This document shows positions 19,615 through 28,928 of a stretch of DNA of 64,000 bases, one piece after another. How positions within the stretch are numbered: the stretch's first letter is position 1; the number at the start of each line of letters is the position of its first letter. The position numbers and the translations under genes are program-made. The notes under the pieces are model-generated. The model was not told the DNA's origin. It was given only the letters and a program-made list of their open reading frames with translations, and did no database searches. The stretch comes from Paenibacillus aquistagni (GTDB taxonomy: Bacteria; Bacillota; Bacilli; Paenibacillales; Paenibacillaceae): positions 496,001-560,000 of the forward strand of contig NZ_FXAZ01000004.1 of NCBI RefSeq assembly GCF_900177815.1, read 5' to 3'.

Positions 19615-20850
19615 ATGGAACAAGATCAATCATTGAAGATGGAAAGATGGACCACTGCATTTGCTTCGTATGGCTGGGAGCAGATGCAAGATAAGCTTAA
19701 TCAGCAGATCGTTGGGAAAAAGGAAGCGATTCGTCTTGCTTGCTTAACGATGCTTGCCGGTGGCCATTTGCTGATTGAGGATGTCCCTGGAGTAGGAAAG
19801 ACGCTGCTTGCTAGAAGCCTTGCTCAGATCGCAGACAGCTCCTTTCGCCGTATTCAGATGACGCCAGACATGATGCCTGCGGATATTACCGGCAGCATGG
19901 TGCTTCATCCTTCTACAGGAGAGCTGCGCTATAGCGAGGGTCCTTTGCAGGCGCATGTTGTATTGGTTGATGAACTGAATCGAGCATCCTCTAGAACACA
20001 AGCTGCCTTGCTTGAAGCAATGGAGGAGCACGCGGTTACGGTGGACGGAGTTACCAGGCCGCTGCCGCAGCCCTTTATGGTAATTGCCACCCAGAATCCT
20101 TTTGTGTTCGAGGGCACGTATCGGCTGCCGGAAGCAGAGCTTGATCGCTTTATGATCAAGCTGTCGATCGGATACCCAGAGGTGCATGCCGAAGCCGACA
20201 TGCTTGTCAGAGAGCAGTCAAAAGGCGAAGGGGGACGCATCCCGCGGCCTGTATTGACAACGGCGGAATGGGGTTTGCTCATTGCGCGCAGACGCTCGAT
20301 TCACGTGGATGCTGTGCTGTGCCGCTATATCTCTGAGCTGGTTCGTGCAACAAGACAGCATGAGCATGTAGAGCTTGGGGCAAGTCCGCGCGGCTCGGTG
20401 GCGCTTATGCAGGCAGCGCAAGCACAAGCATTGCTGAGCGGCCGCAGCTACGTGATCCCGGAGGATATTAAGGAACTGGCGGTTCATGTCCTGTCACATC
20501 GCTTGGTGCTTCGCTCCTCGCCGCATATGTCCCCTGAGCAGGTGATTCGTGAGGTCGTGCATCAGACCGCTGTACCAAGCTTCTCGAAGGAGGCTAGGTC
20601 CTTGCAGGAGGGAAGAAGCCAGGCGCCGGAGGCATCTCCCTACTCGCAGCAGCAAGCAGGAACAGGGAGCCTTGATCGAGCTTGGCCGTCTGCTTCAGCT
20701 CCTTCACGCTTGGCGAATGATGCCTCGGAAGCGAAGCCTAATCCAACTGAAGCCGATATTGTGGATTCCGGCCCTGAGTGGAGCTCAGGCCGATCTCGGA
20801 CCAGACGCTCGAAAGAAGGCAGCTCCTGGTTCAGGGGGCTGTTCCGATGA
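19615..20850 (+). CDS. MoxR-family AAA+ ATPase
   Basis: 411 residues. Chaperone-like AAA+ protein that partners DUF58 proteins. Walker A EDVPGVGKT (about 54-62), MoxR motif QMTPDMMPADITGS, Walker B VVLVDELNRA, sensor TQNP, Arg finger region LPEAELDRFM. The last 90 residues are a low-complexity Ser/Pro/Glu tail ending in basic RSRTRRSKEG, unusual in length for the family. Stop overlaps the next start (ATGA). First gene of the three-gene MoxR / DUF58 / transglutaminase operon. Confidence 0.93.
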   Translation: MEQDQSLKMERWTTAFASYGWEQMQDKLNQQIVGKKEAIRLACLTMLAGGHLLIEDVPGVGKTLLARSLAQIADSSFRRIQMTPDMMPADITGSMVLHPSTGELRYSEGPLQAHVVLVDELNRASSRTQAALLEAMEEHAVTVDGVTRPLPQPFMVIATQNPFVFEGTYRLPEAELDRFMIKLSIGYPEVHAEADMLVREQSKGEGGRIPRPVLTTAEWGLLIARRRSIHVDAVLCRYISELVRATRQHEHVELGASPRGSVALMQAAQAQALLSGRSYVIPEDIKELAVHVLSHRLVLRSSPHMSPEQVIREVVHQTAVPSFSKEARSLQEGRSQAPEASPYSQQQAGTGSLDRAWPSASAPSRLANDASEAKPNPTEADIVDSGPEWSSGRSRTRRSKEGSSWFRGLFR

Positions 20851-22127
20851 CTAAGGGACGCATAGGATTAGCTGTTCTCTGGCTGCGTATTGGAATCACA
20901 TTCGCAATCGGCGGCTCTCTATTGCTGTATGGAGGGTTGGAGCAGCATGGGGCGCTGGCCTTTATCGGGGGCTTAGCTCTAGGGTATGCCTGTTACGGGC
21001 TGAGAATCGCAATAACTCCGCTTCGAGGCATACGTGTAAGTCGCACGCTGCTTAGGTCAGACGATATGCCTTATGCTGCAGAGCTTCGATGGCATACCGA
21101 ACTGATGCTGGATAAAGGTTCGCGAGCCTTAATCCAGCTCGAAGACCAGTGGAGGGTTGCAGGCAGGGAAGAGGGAGTTGTGGGCAGCGTGCGGTTATGC
21201 TGTCCTGCCAAAGGCCAGACAGCTTCTTTTACCCAATCCATTGAGGAGCCATCCCGAGGCCGATACACGCTTGAGAGCTGGAAGGTGACGGTCAGCGATC
21301 TATGGGGATGGTTCAAGAAGTCGCATGTCCAATTGACTGCTGGAGCGGATTCGCTGCAAAGCTTTGTTCTGCCTTCTCGATCACAGTGGGGGCAGCCCAC
21401 AGCATGGAATCATGCTGGAGCGGAATTCACCTCAGAAGGAAGTCCATCCGAGCGGCGAAGCGAAGCGGCAGGCTTCTTGACGAGTGAACTCCGTCCTTAT
21501 CAGTGGGGAGATGCCCACCGGCGTATTGATTGGCGCTATTATGCGCGCCGCCGAGAGCTTGCCGTTCGAACAACTTGCAAGGATGAACGGCCTGCCTTCA
21601 TATTGTTCGTCGATGATCGCTTGCCGCTCGAAGAGGATGCGATAGAGCCGTTGGAACGGCTTCTGGCTGCAGCAGCTTATGAATGCATCCGTGCGTATCG
21701 TGCAGGTGCTGCCGTGAAGCTGTTATTTGCAGGCTCAACGGTGATAAGCCAAGGGAATAAAGCAATTGCTGAACGCATCGTCTGCTTCAGCAAGGCACAT
21801 GAACAGAGCCTTCAAGCTCGCTTGCGGGATGCCGGCATTCATGCCGCGAATCCTATGAACCGTCAGACCATGGCTTCCGTTCAGCAGCTGAAGGGAAGCG
21901 AGGTTCATGTGCTTAGTTATAAAGCGATCGAGCAGTCGGCACAGGATCTGCCGGACTGGCTTTCAGAAGCTAGAATAAAAGAATGGAGAGCACTTCCTTA
22001 CCCAGCTCCTTCAAAGATGGCAGCTCACGCTGACGGTAATCGCAAGGATAAGAACGAGAATAGATCTAGAGGTCAAGAGCCGCAAGGAGGTGGTGTGCAT
22101 GCCGCTTCATTTGACATTAAGGCGTAG
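20847..22127 (+). CDS. DUF58 membrane-anchored protein
   Basis: 426 residues from the ATG that overlaps the MoxR stop. Two N-terminal membrane helices (about 8-28 and 33-52), then an immunoglobulin-like region, then the DUF58 core with LRPYQWGDAHRRIDWRYYARR (family motif). The C-terminal part resembles a von Willebrand A fold (FILFVDDRLPL). Function of the family is not firmly known; it works with MoxR ATPases and neighbouring transglutaminase proteins, probably in assembly or maturation of envelope proteins. Confidence 0.9.
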   Translation: MTKGRIGLAVLWLRIGITFAIGGSLLLYGGLEQHGALAFIGGLALGYACYGLRIAITPLRGIRVSRTLLRSDDMPYAAELRWHTELMLDKGSRALIQLEDQWRVAGREEGVVGSVRLCCPAKGQTASFTQSIEEPSRGRYTLESWKVTVSDLWGWFKKSHVQLTAGADSLQSFVLPSRSQWGQPTAWNHAGAEFTSEGSPSERRSEAAGFLTSELRPYQWGDAHRRIDWRYYARRRELAVRTTCKDERPAFILFVDDRLPLEEDAIEPLERLLAAAAYECIRAYRAGAAVKLLFAGSTVISQGNKAIAERIVCFSKAHEQSLQARLRDAGIHAANPMNRQTMASVQQLKGSEVHVLSYKAIEQSAQDLPDWLSEARIKEWRALPYPAPSKMAAHADGNRKDKNENRSRGQEPQGGGVHAASFDIKA

Positions 22128-24861
22128 GAATCATCCAGCAGCCTCAACTTCTCAAGCCGATTTTTCCAAAGGCATAGTCGCTTCATCTGCAGACAGCCTT
22201 GCTCTGTGGAAGCGGCTTGGCTGCAGTCTCTTGTTGCTGGGCTTATTTGCCGAGTGGCTTCATCCCTTGGCACAGCTTAAAGGCTATACAGATCTTCAGC
22301 AGCTGTCTCCGTTGTTTTTGACCATTCTAGGGGGATTCTTAATTGGCGTTTGGGTTCAGTCTACGCTCTGGAGCAGGAGCTTGAAACTCTTGCTGATCCT
22401 GATGATGACAGCTTGGGCGTTTGGTCGAGTTATCGTAGGGTGGCCTGAAGAGCTTGGCGTGGTCTCTTTCATGCAAGCAAGTACAAGTATGCTGATTATA
22501 GGCTTCGAGAAGCTGCTGCTAGCCATAAAGCATGATTTTCTTGGGCTTCTTGATGGGTTGACCTCTGGCGAATGGATACTTGCATCAGGAGAAGTTCGCA
22601 CCTTGCTTTTGCTTGCTGTCATTATGGTGCTTGTCTCATTGGTACAGTCTTTGATGCTTGTTAATTATAGCGTGCTGCTTTTTTGTGGGGCAACCGGGCT
22701 GTATCTCTTTTTTCTACAAATTGCCTTGGGGTTTGATACCTCGATGGGTTTAATTCGCACGCTTGCATGGAGTGCGGCATTGGTCGCTTGGGTTCGCATG
22801 CTTGAGGCAAGTGAACGCGATCAGCAGCTGGCGGCACAGGCGTGGCCTACAAGATGGTGGCTGTTGACGGTAGGAACGAGCGTGGCAATTATGCTGCTCT
22901 TTGCCGGCTGGAATCAGCTGAATCGCTGGGAGGCTCCCGAGGCTTGGCCTGAGGTGCATGGATGGATAGAGGAACAGCTTACAGGAAAGCCTGCTGCACG
23001 TTCTTCGCTGAGCGCAGCAGAGCAGCTGCTGGCGACTGAGAAGCAAGGGCAGCAGTGGAAGCCATCAACGATGATAGCGACAACCGGCTATGGCGAAGAT
23101 GATGAACGGCTTGGCGCTCCTTTGCAGGACGATCATCGCATGCTATTCACTGCTATTTCGCCGGAACCGACCTATTGGAAGCTTGAAATTAAGCGCGATT
23201 ATACAGGAAAAGGGTGGACATCACCCGACATGCCAATGGAATGGATCGATGCCAGCGGCAGTTTACAGGGCTACTATGAAGCGGAGTCTGGAAATGAGCC
23301 CATGATAGGCTGGTCGGCGCCGTTTACGCAGTCGATTGCCATCCCTCATTATCAAGGGCAATTTCCGTTGGCATTCGGGGGCAGGCCTGAGCAGCTATTG
23401 ACTTGGGGTGCAAATGATAACGAAGCGCTGCCCGATGCACTGAAGTTAAAGTATGAACCCGCTTATGAACGATATCGCGCCAATAGGGATAACTCCGCTG
23501 AGGCGGGGAGCTTTACGTATTCCTATCAGACACGAACGTGGAGCGGCCAGCATGTTCTGTCTGCTGTTGATGACAGCTCTCTTGCTGATCAGGAGACTGC
23601 GATTCCAGCAGCTATTCTGCAGTCGTATACTGCGCTTCCGGATTCACTTCCTGAGCGAATCCGCACCTTAACTGCTCAGATTACGGCAGGTGAGAAGACC
23701 CGTCTAGCTAAAGCAGCTGCAGTACAGTCTTTTTTACTGAACAACTATGCCTACACGAAGGCGGAGACTCAGGTGCCGAGAGAGGAGGCAGACTTCGTCG
23801 ATGCCTTTTTGTTCGAGCAAAAGCAGGGCTATTGTGTCCATTTCTCGACGGCGATGGCTGTTATGCTGAGAACACAAGGCATTCCGACGCGCTGGGTGAA
23901 GGGCTTTGCACCGGGTGAGAGCAGCAGCCCAGGCCAGTACATCATTCGCGCCTCTGATGCCCACGCTTGGGTGGAAATCTATGAGCCAGGCTTAGGATGG
24001 ATTCCATTTGAAGCGACCCCAGCTTCTGGTGTCGGCTCAACTAGCACAGTCTTACTGGAGTCGGAATCGGCTTTGCCGCAGGCGGATTCCTCTGAAAAGG
24101 TTGATGAACGTTCACAGCTGCTTGCAGGCTCTGACGTAATCCAGCCGCCGCTTGTTGAAGGGAGAGCGCCGTCTGTTGAGGTTAAGACGCTGGAGGAGCG
24201 GGAGGTCCACCCTTTATCTATGAATGGAGGAGTGATGGCTTTGATCACAGAGTGGAGTCAAGCTGCACTAGAGAAGCTTCAACAGTGGAGCGCAGGTGTA
24301 TCAGAATATAGTGCTTCGATGCTTCAACAGTGGCACATGGAGAGAGAACAGCTCGCTTCATATTCTTGGTGGCAGCAGATGTTTGAGGTTGTCGGAGCAG
24401 GAGACAGCACACCATACCGAAGCCCGCTGGAACTGTACCCTATGCATATGAGCTTGCTAGCAGTACCCTGTGTATTGCTGCTCCTATTTGCCATATTCCA
24501 TGCAAAGCGTTGGATATATTGGAGAATGCCTTTGTGGAGAATGAAACGTCTGATTCATGCACAACAGCTGCATTTCCATGAGGAGAGAGTGCAGCAGATG
24601 GGTGAATTGGCTTGGCGGCTTATCGAACGCAAGTACGGGGCGCGACCTCGTTATATGACACTTGAAGAATATTCGCGTCAGTTGTCAGATGTCGGCTTGC
24701 CAGCAGAGCAATCGCAGCTTCTGATTCAATTCGCAGCCGATTGCCAGACGCTGCTATTTGCTAGACATCAAGGCGATCGTACAGCACGCAAGAGATTCAT
24801 AGACGGCTGTCTTAGCGTTTTAAAGGGAGTCTCCAGTAGAGAACGTAAGCTTGCTCAATAA
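22099..24861 (+). CDS. Membrane transglutaminase-like protease family protein (DUF3488 / Transglut_core / DUF4129)
   Basis: 920 residues from the ATG 8 bases after AAGGAGG; it overlaps the DUF58 gene by 29 bases. N-terminal membrane bundle of seven or so helices (about 35-270), an outside transglutaminase-like domain with the Cys-His-Asp/Glu triad (QGYCVHFSTAMAVML, DAHAWVEIYE, WIPFEATP), a Ser/Glu-rich linker, another membrane helix near 790, and a C-terminal cytoplasmic DUF4129-like tail (LEEYSRQL). In Paenibacillus and Bacillus (YebA) this gene always follows MoxR and DUF58. Substrate unknown. Confidence 0.92.
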   Translation: MPLHLTLRRRNHPAASTSQADFSKGIVASSADSLALWKRLGCSLLLLGLFAEWLHPLAQLKGYTDLQQLSPLFLTILGGFLIGVWVQSTLWSRSLKLLLILMMTAWAFGRVIVGWPEELGVVSFMQASTSMLIIGFEKLLLAIKHDFLGLLDGLTSGEWILASGEVRTLLLLAVIMVLVSLVQSLMLVNYSVLLFCGATGLYLFFLQIALGFDTSMGLIRTLAWSAALVAWVRMLEASERDQQLAAQAWPTRWWLLTVGTSVAIMLLFAGWNQLNRWEAPEAWPEVHGWIEEQLTGKPAARSSLSAAEQLLATEKQGQQWKPSTMIATTGYGEDDERLGAPLQDDHRMLFTAISPEPTYWKLEIKRDYTGKGWTSPDMPMEWIDASGSLQGYYEAESGNEPMIGWSAPFTQSIAIPHYQGQFPLAFGGRPEQLLTWGANDNEALPDALKLKYEPAYERYRANRDNSAEAGSFTYSYQTRTWSGQHVLSAVDDSSLADQETAIPAAILQSYTALPDSLPERIRTLTAQITAGEKTRLAKAAAVQSFLLNNYAYTKAETQVPREEADFVDAFLFEQKQGYCVHFSTAMAVMLRTQGIPTRWVKGFAPGESSSPGQYIIRASDAHAWVEIYEPGLGWIPFEATPASGVGSTSTVLLESESALPQADSSEKVDERSQLLAGSDVIQPPLVEGRAPSVEVKTLEEREVHPLSMNGGVMALITEWSQAALEKLQQWSAGVSEYSASMLQQWHMEREQLASYSWWQQMFEVVGAGDSTPYRSPLELYPMHMSLLAVPCVLLLLFAIFHAKRWIYWRMPLWRMKRLIHAQQLHFHEERVQQMGELAWRLIERKYGARPRYMTLEEYSRQLSDVGLPAEQSQLLIQFAADCQTLLFARHQGDRTARKRFIDGCLSVLKGVSSRERKLAQ

Positions 24862-25184
24862 TGTGGTGCACGGTTATATGTGGAAGCAGGATAACAAGCC
24901 CTCTCGTTTATGATGAGAGGGCTTGCTAGCTTAGAGGGTTAATGAGAATGAGCTGGAATAGATGCCATGTGTGATTCACGAACCGAAGGGCAAGACATAT
25001 GGGTATGCAATGCTCAAGGTGGCTAGGCGAAAGGATAATCGCTATAAGTTGTGTTCAGGTTGTCTTGTTTCTAATCATTCGATCCGTGGAATCATAGGTA
25101 CTCAGGCTCATCCGCCATCCATTTTCTTTTAAGTCTCGTTATCGATGATAAGCTGTTCTGAATAAATTATTCTGAATAATTTAC
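24862..25184. other. Gap after the MoxR operon
   Basis: Contains the hairpin AAGCCCTCTC (24896-24905) with GAGAGGGCTT (24915-24924), a perfect 10-bp stem with only a weak T tail, likely the operon terminator. Otherwise nothing is recognised. Confidence 0.6.
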
Positions 25185-26120
25185 TTACTCAAGAATATGC
25201 TCAATCGCCTGGATGACAATGTCAGGGCGGTAAAGATTGATCTCATGCGCAGAATCCTTGGCGATCATAAAGGTTCCTTGTGTTGATTCTGCTGCAAGCT
25301 CTGCCTGAAGCTCATGCCAACGAAGATCGGACTGATCTAGGTCAATGAATTGGAGTGTTTCTTGATCCTCTACTGGTGAATAAGGCATGATTTGCTTTTC
25401 GGAAGATAACACAAAAATAGGGAGATTCGCTAATGCCTCGCGATAACCATAGGCTTGAGCATTGGAATAGATCATATCCTCATAATTTCCAAGTCCCATC
25501 TCACCGGCATCATCAATAGCAGGTATGTACATATTAAACAAAAAGTCATGATCAAAGTAAGGGAGGAGGATGTCCTTCTCAAATGTATCCACAGTACCAT
25601 CTACACTCACAATTCCCGCTACTTCATCAGGATATAATCCCTGAAAGACACGTACATAGTTCCCACCCATGGAATGTCCTACTAATAGATATGGCTTAGG
25701 AACCTGGAGCTCCTCTAGAATCTGATGCAGTTCAGTTGCGATGCCCACAGCATCGCGATTAGAGCCCATCGGCGTTGCATCGCTTTTTCCTAAAGAGGAC
25801 CGATCATAAGAAACGGTAAGGGTTTGCTCTGCAATAACAGGCTGTACATAGCGCCATGCAGTTGAGTCTTGTCCAAATCCAGCTTCGAACACAACGGTAG
25901 GTCTATTGTTATCTGCTTCTCCTTGGATGTTCGCATAGATCTGATGTGTTCCAAGATCAACATACTTTTCGACTAAGGATACCGGCGCAGGCGGGTCCAC
26001 CGTATAAGGGTTATTTACCTCAGGATAATCATCGAATGGATTGCTGGATGCTGAGGCCGCGCTTGTGAACGCAACCATGGATATCATGACTGCCAACAGG
26101 AAAGAAAGTGATTTTTTCAT
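25185..26120 (-). CDS. Secreted alpha/beta hydrolase
   Basis: 311 residues. Typical Sec signal peptide (MKKSLSFLLAVMISMVAF, cleavage after ASA near residue 24). Alpha/beta-hydrolase fold: oxyanion segment VFEAGFGQDSTAWRYV, nucleophile Ser150 in GHSMGGNYV, and the catalytic His in AKDSAHEI near the end. Substrate cannot be told; related proteins are annotated as esterases or lipases. GGAGG lies 12 bases before the ATG. Monocistronic as far as seen. Confidence 0.88.
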   Translation of the reverse strand: MKKSLSFLLAVMISMVAFTSAASASSNPFDDYPEVNNPYTVDPPAPVSLVEKYVDLGTHQIYANIQGEADNNRPTVVFEAGFGQDSTAWRYVQPVIAEQTLTVSYDRSSLGKSDATPMGSNRDAVGIATELHQILEELQVPKPYLLVGHSMGGNYVRVFQGLYPDEVAGIVSVDGTVDTFEKDILLPYFDHDFLFNMYIPAIDDAGEMGLGNYEDMIYSNAQAYGYREALANLPIFVLSSEKQIMPYSPVEDQETLQFIDLDQSDLRWHELQAELAAESTQGTFMIAKDSAHEINLYRPDIVIQAIEHILE

Positions 26121-26460
26121 TTTGAAGCAATACCTCCGTCAAATTAGAATATCAGCCTGACCGACGGAGACTTAAAAGAATTCACCCTCAAAGAAAATAT
26201 AAAGATTATAACAGCGAATATAACCACCTTGTATTCGTAATTGCACATTTTATTATCCCAATAATTAACTAGGATGGCAATATTAATAGGGTCGGTGCCT
26301 GTGACAATATCGTGTTAGCAAACATATCCAAAACCATTTCATTAAAAATGATCAATCTACAGAGCGATACTGATAAAGCCGTTCATAACTGAGCTGCTAT
26401 GGGTTGATTAACGGGCTTATTGTCCTCGGAATACGAACCTCAATAACTGGCCTGCTATCA
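26121..26460. other. Gene-free stretch between two leftward genes
   Basis: AT-rich, many stops in all frames. I see no convincing promoter, terminator or small gene, although the hydrolase promoter must lie in its left part. Confidence 0.4.
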
Positions 26461-27468
26461 TTACTGCTTTTTAGGAGCAGGACCTACGGTCGAGCGAGCG
26501 ATAATTTGGCAGGGCAGCTCATGCTTCTCAACAGGACCAGAGTCTGCTGCTTGTGCTTCCCATTGTCTATAGAAGGTATCAAAGGCGGTTGTTCCAATAT
26601 CGTAACTGACATAATCAAAGGTTGATAATTCAAGCACCTTCGCAATTGGAATGTTGTCAAATCCAATCACGGATAAGTCGCTCGGCACCTGAATACCTCG
26701 CTTTCCCGCTTCAATGACAATGCCGCATGCGGCTTGGTCTCCAGCGACAAGCAGTGCGGTTGGAGGCTTGGAGAACGCTAGCATCGATCTCAGAACTTCA
26801 GCGCCCTCATCAAAGTGGTAGCAGTGAAAGAAACAGTACTCCTCACGCACTTCTTCACCGATCGATTGAAGCTGAGCCTTGTAAGCGGCGAGGCGCTGCT
26901 GGCTGTTGTAGCTGTTGGTTCTGCCAAGACAATAGCCAATCCGTCGATGTCCTTCAGCAATAAGCGTATTCATAGCCTCAATCGTACTTTTATAGAAATC
27001 GGCATACACCGAGGATAGATATGGCGAGTCTGTATATTCGCACACGACGATAGGACCATAGGAGGCATAGGTTTCGAATAAGGCCCAATCTCCTTGCTTC
27101 GAACAGACAATGATGCCGTCAACGAGCTTGTCACGGAGCATCTGCAGAGCCCGCTCCTCTTCAGCAACGTCGTAGTTGGTCTGGCACAGGATAATGTCAT
27201 AATGATGCTCTAGCGCATGAGCAGATATCCCTTCAAGCATCCCCGAATAATAAGGGTGATTGGTAAAAGGGAGGATGACACCAATCATGCGCGTTGCGCC
27301 TATAGCTAGATTCACCGCATTCCGATTGGGTGTATACTGCAGCTCATGGATGGCTTTCAATACGGCTTCACGCTTGTCTGCGGCTACATAGGGATGATGA
27401 TTGAGGACCCGTGATACGGTCGATACCGATACACCGGCAAGCGCTGCAATTTCACGAATATTTGCCAT
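26461..27468 (-). CDS. LacI-family transcription regulator (first)
   Basis: 335 residues from the chosen ATG: HTH MANIREIAALAGVSVSTVSRVLN with hinge helix (YTPNRNAVNLA), then the periplasmic-binding-protein-like effector domain (GVILPFTNHPYYSGM, GYCLGR, VIGFDNIPIAK). The second of two in-frame ATG codons is chosen because LacI proteins start two or three residues before IREIA; the first (27483) has a purine-rich stretch directly abutting it. Effector unknown; the nearest candidate target is the divergent HAD phosphatase gene, in front of which a palindromic site is seen. Confidence 0.9.
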   Translation of the reverse strand: MANIREIAALAGVSVSTVSRVLNHHPYVAADKREAVLKAIHELQYTPNRNAVNLAIGATRMIGVILPFTNHPYYSGMLEGISAHALEHHYDIILCQTNYDVAEEERALQMLRDKLVDGIIVCSKQGDWALFETYASYGPIVVCEYTDSPYLSSVYADFYKSTIEAMNTLIAEGHRRIGYCLGRTNSYNSQQRLAAYKAQLQSIGEEVREEYCFFHCYHFDEGAEVLRSMLAFSKPPTALLVAGDQAACGIVIEAGKRGIQVPSDLSVIGFDNIPIAKVLELSTFDYVSYDIGTTAFDTFYRQWEAQAADSGPVEKHELPCQIIARSTVGPAPKKQ

Positions 27469-27814
27469 AACAACCCGTCCCATTCCTTCCTGTCTTTATG
27501 CAGAAGGCGTCATCGCGGCTCTGTTCAGCGAGCAAACAGATTGTTAACGGATGAATACCCTCTGAGTATGATCACGAAATGATAGCTGGAGTCTTTATTG
27601 TACCCTATCCATTTTATTCGATGAAAGAGGTTGACCTGAAATGCGTTTCATAGTTTATGCTTACATTAGCAGGTCGATCTGCTGCACAGGGCTGATGCTT
27701 CGGCGTTACCGTTACTGGGCGTTACGGAGCCGGTCCTTGTCAGCCATGGATAGGAAGCCATACACAAAAAGAGAGAGAACGACAGCATCTAGAACAAAAA
27801 GGGAGAGTGTGAGG
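27469..27814 (+). promoter_or_regulatory. Divergent control region with a palindromic operator candidate
   Basis: TGAAATGCGTTTCA (27637-27650) is a palindrome lying in the spacer after TTGACC (27631-27636); the matching -10 (TTTATG at 27654) is weak. It could be the operator of the LacI regulator or a CcpA-like site. The rest of the 346 bases shows no gene; an open frame here is only the upstream extension of the HAD gene. Confidence 0.4.
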
Positions 27815-28609
27815 ATGGCGATTCGTACTGTGTTTTTTGATATCGACGGAACGTTGTTGGATGAACAGAAGCAGATTCCTGAATCTGCAAAGCAGGCGGT
27901 TAGACAATTGCAGGAATCGGGAGTCGAGACCGTCATCGCAACTGGAAGACCTCCTGTGAACTTTGAATGGATTCGCGAGGAGCTCGGCATTCATTCCTAT
28001 GTGAGTCTAAACGGTAACTATGTGGTGCGCGAAGGCGAGCTTATTTTTGATAACCCCATCCCAGCAGAGCTCGTAACCACCTTCAAGGCAACAACGATGA
28101 AGAACGGGCATGGTCTTGGACTTGTGTCCCATGATGAATATCGTCTTACACTGCTCACGCATGAGGCGGAGAGCTGCCTTGGCAATCATGGATTAACGGT
28201 GCCAACTGTAGCGCCCTCCTTTGATGAGGAGCATAAGATATATCAATGTCTATTGTTTGCAGACGAGAACACAGGCCGCGACTATGAACAGCAGTTCCCA
28301 GAGCTTCATGTGATGCATTGGGATGAGCTTGCTGCAGATGTGCAGCTTCGCGGTTCATCGAAGGCGCTTGGCATCGAGCATTATTTGCAGGCTGCCGGAG
28401 TGAAGCAAGAAGATAGCATGGCATTTGGCGATGGCATCAACGATCTTGAGATGCTCCAGTATGTGGGCACTGGCATTGCAATGGGCAATGCAGGCGATGC
28501 GCTGAAGGCAGTAGCGGATAAAGTCACACTAAAGGCAAGCGAAGGCGGCATTGCCGCAGCGCTGCAAGAATTAGGGCTGATTCAAGCGATGGAGCTAGAA
28601 TCTAAATAA
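27815..28609 (+). CDS. HAD-superfamily Cof-type phosphatase
   Basis: 264 residues. Cytoplasmic HAD hydrolase of the Cof/IIB group, likely a sugar-phosphate or nucleotide phosphatase. Motif I FFDIDGTLLD, motif II ATGRP, motif III Lys in GSSKALGIEHYL, motif IV FGDGINDLEM followed by GIAMGNAGDALK. The in-frame extension to 27641 is rejected because GGGAGAGTGTGAGG precedes the ATG at 27815 and the HAD fold begins right there. Confidence 0.92.
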   Translation: MAIRTVFFDIDGTLLDEQKQIPESAKQAVRQLQESGVETVIATGRPPVNFEWIREELGIHSYVSLNGNYVVREGELIFDNPIPAELVTTFKATTMKNGHGLGLVSHDEYRLTLLTHEAESCLGNHGLTVPTVAPSFDEEHKIYQCLLFADENTGRDYEQQFPELHVMHWDELAADVQLRGSSKALGIEHYLQAAGVKQEDSMAFGDGINDLEMLQYVGTGIAMGNAGDALKAVADKVTLKASEGGIAAALQELGLIQAMELESK

Positions 28610-28636
28610 AGAAGTTTCATTTTTAGCTGTGCCGCT

Positions 28637-28834
28637 TTATCTATTACGCTGCCTGCTGTAGTGAATAAGACCACGGATAATAAAAAGCACTCCAACGAGG
28701 TAACTAAAGGCTGAGAAATATTCGTTAGGACCAGAATCTTTGCTCATATGAGCTAGACTGGTGGCAATATGATTAAGATAATACGTGATCATGATTAAAA
28801 AAATTCCTGAGCATGCATAGATGAAAGGCTTCAT
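28637..28834 (-). CDS. 65-residue membrane protein
   Basis: Small protein with two membrane helices (about 4-25 and 42-60) and a basic C-terminus (HYSRQRNR). AAGGAGG with good spacing before the ATG supports it. Convergent with the HAD gene and downstream of pgcA and its terminator. No family recognised. Confidence 0.7.
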   Translation of the reverse strand: MKPFIYACSGIFLIMITYYLNHIATSLAHMSKDSGPNEYFSAFSYLVGVLFIIRGLIHYSRQRNR

Positions 28835-28883
28835 ATACGATCCTCCTTAATCAATCAGGATATGATGATTATAAAATATGAAC

Positions 28884-28923
28884 AAAAAGCTGCGATTGTT
28901 GGACTCAACATCGCAGCTTTTTT
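28884..28923 (-). terminator. Terminator after pgcA
   Basis: AAAGCTGCGAT (28886-28896) pairs with ATCGCAGCTTT (28910-28920); T-runs on both strands, so it could work in either direction, but only pgcA ends at it. Confidence 0.9.
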
Positions 28924-28928
28924 ATTAT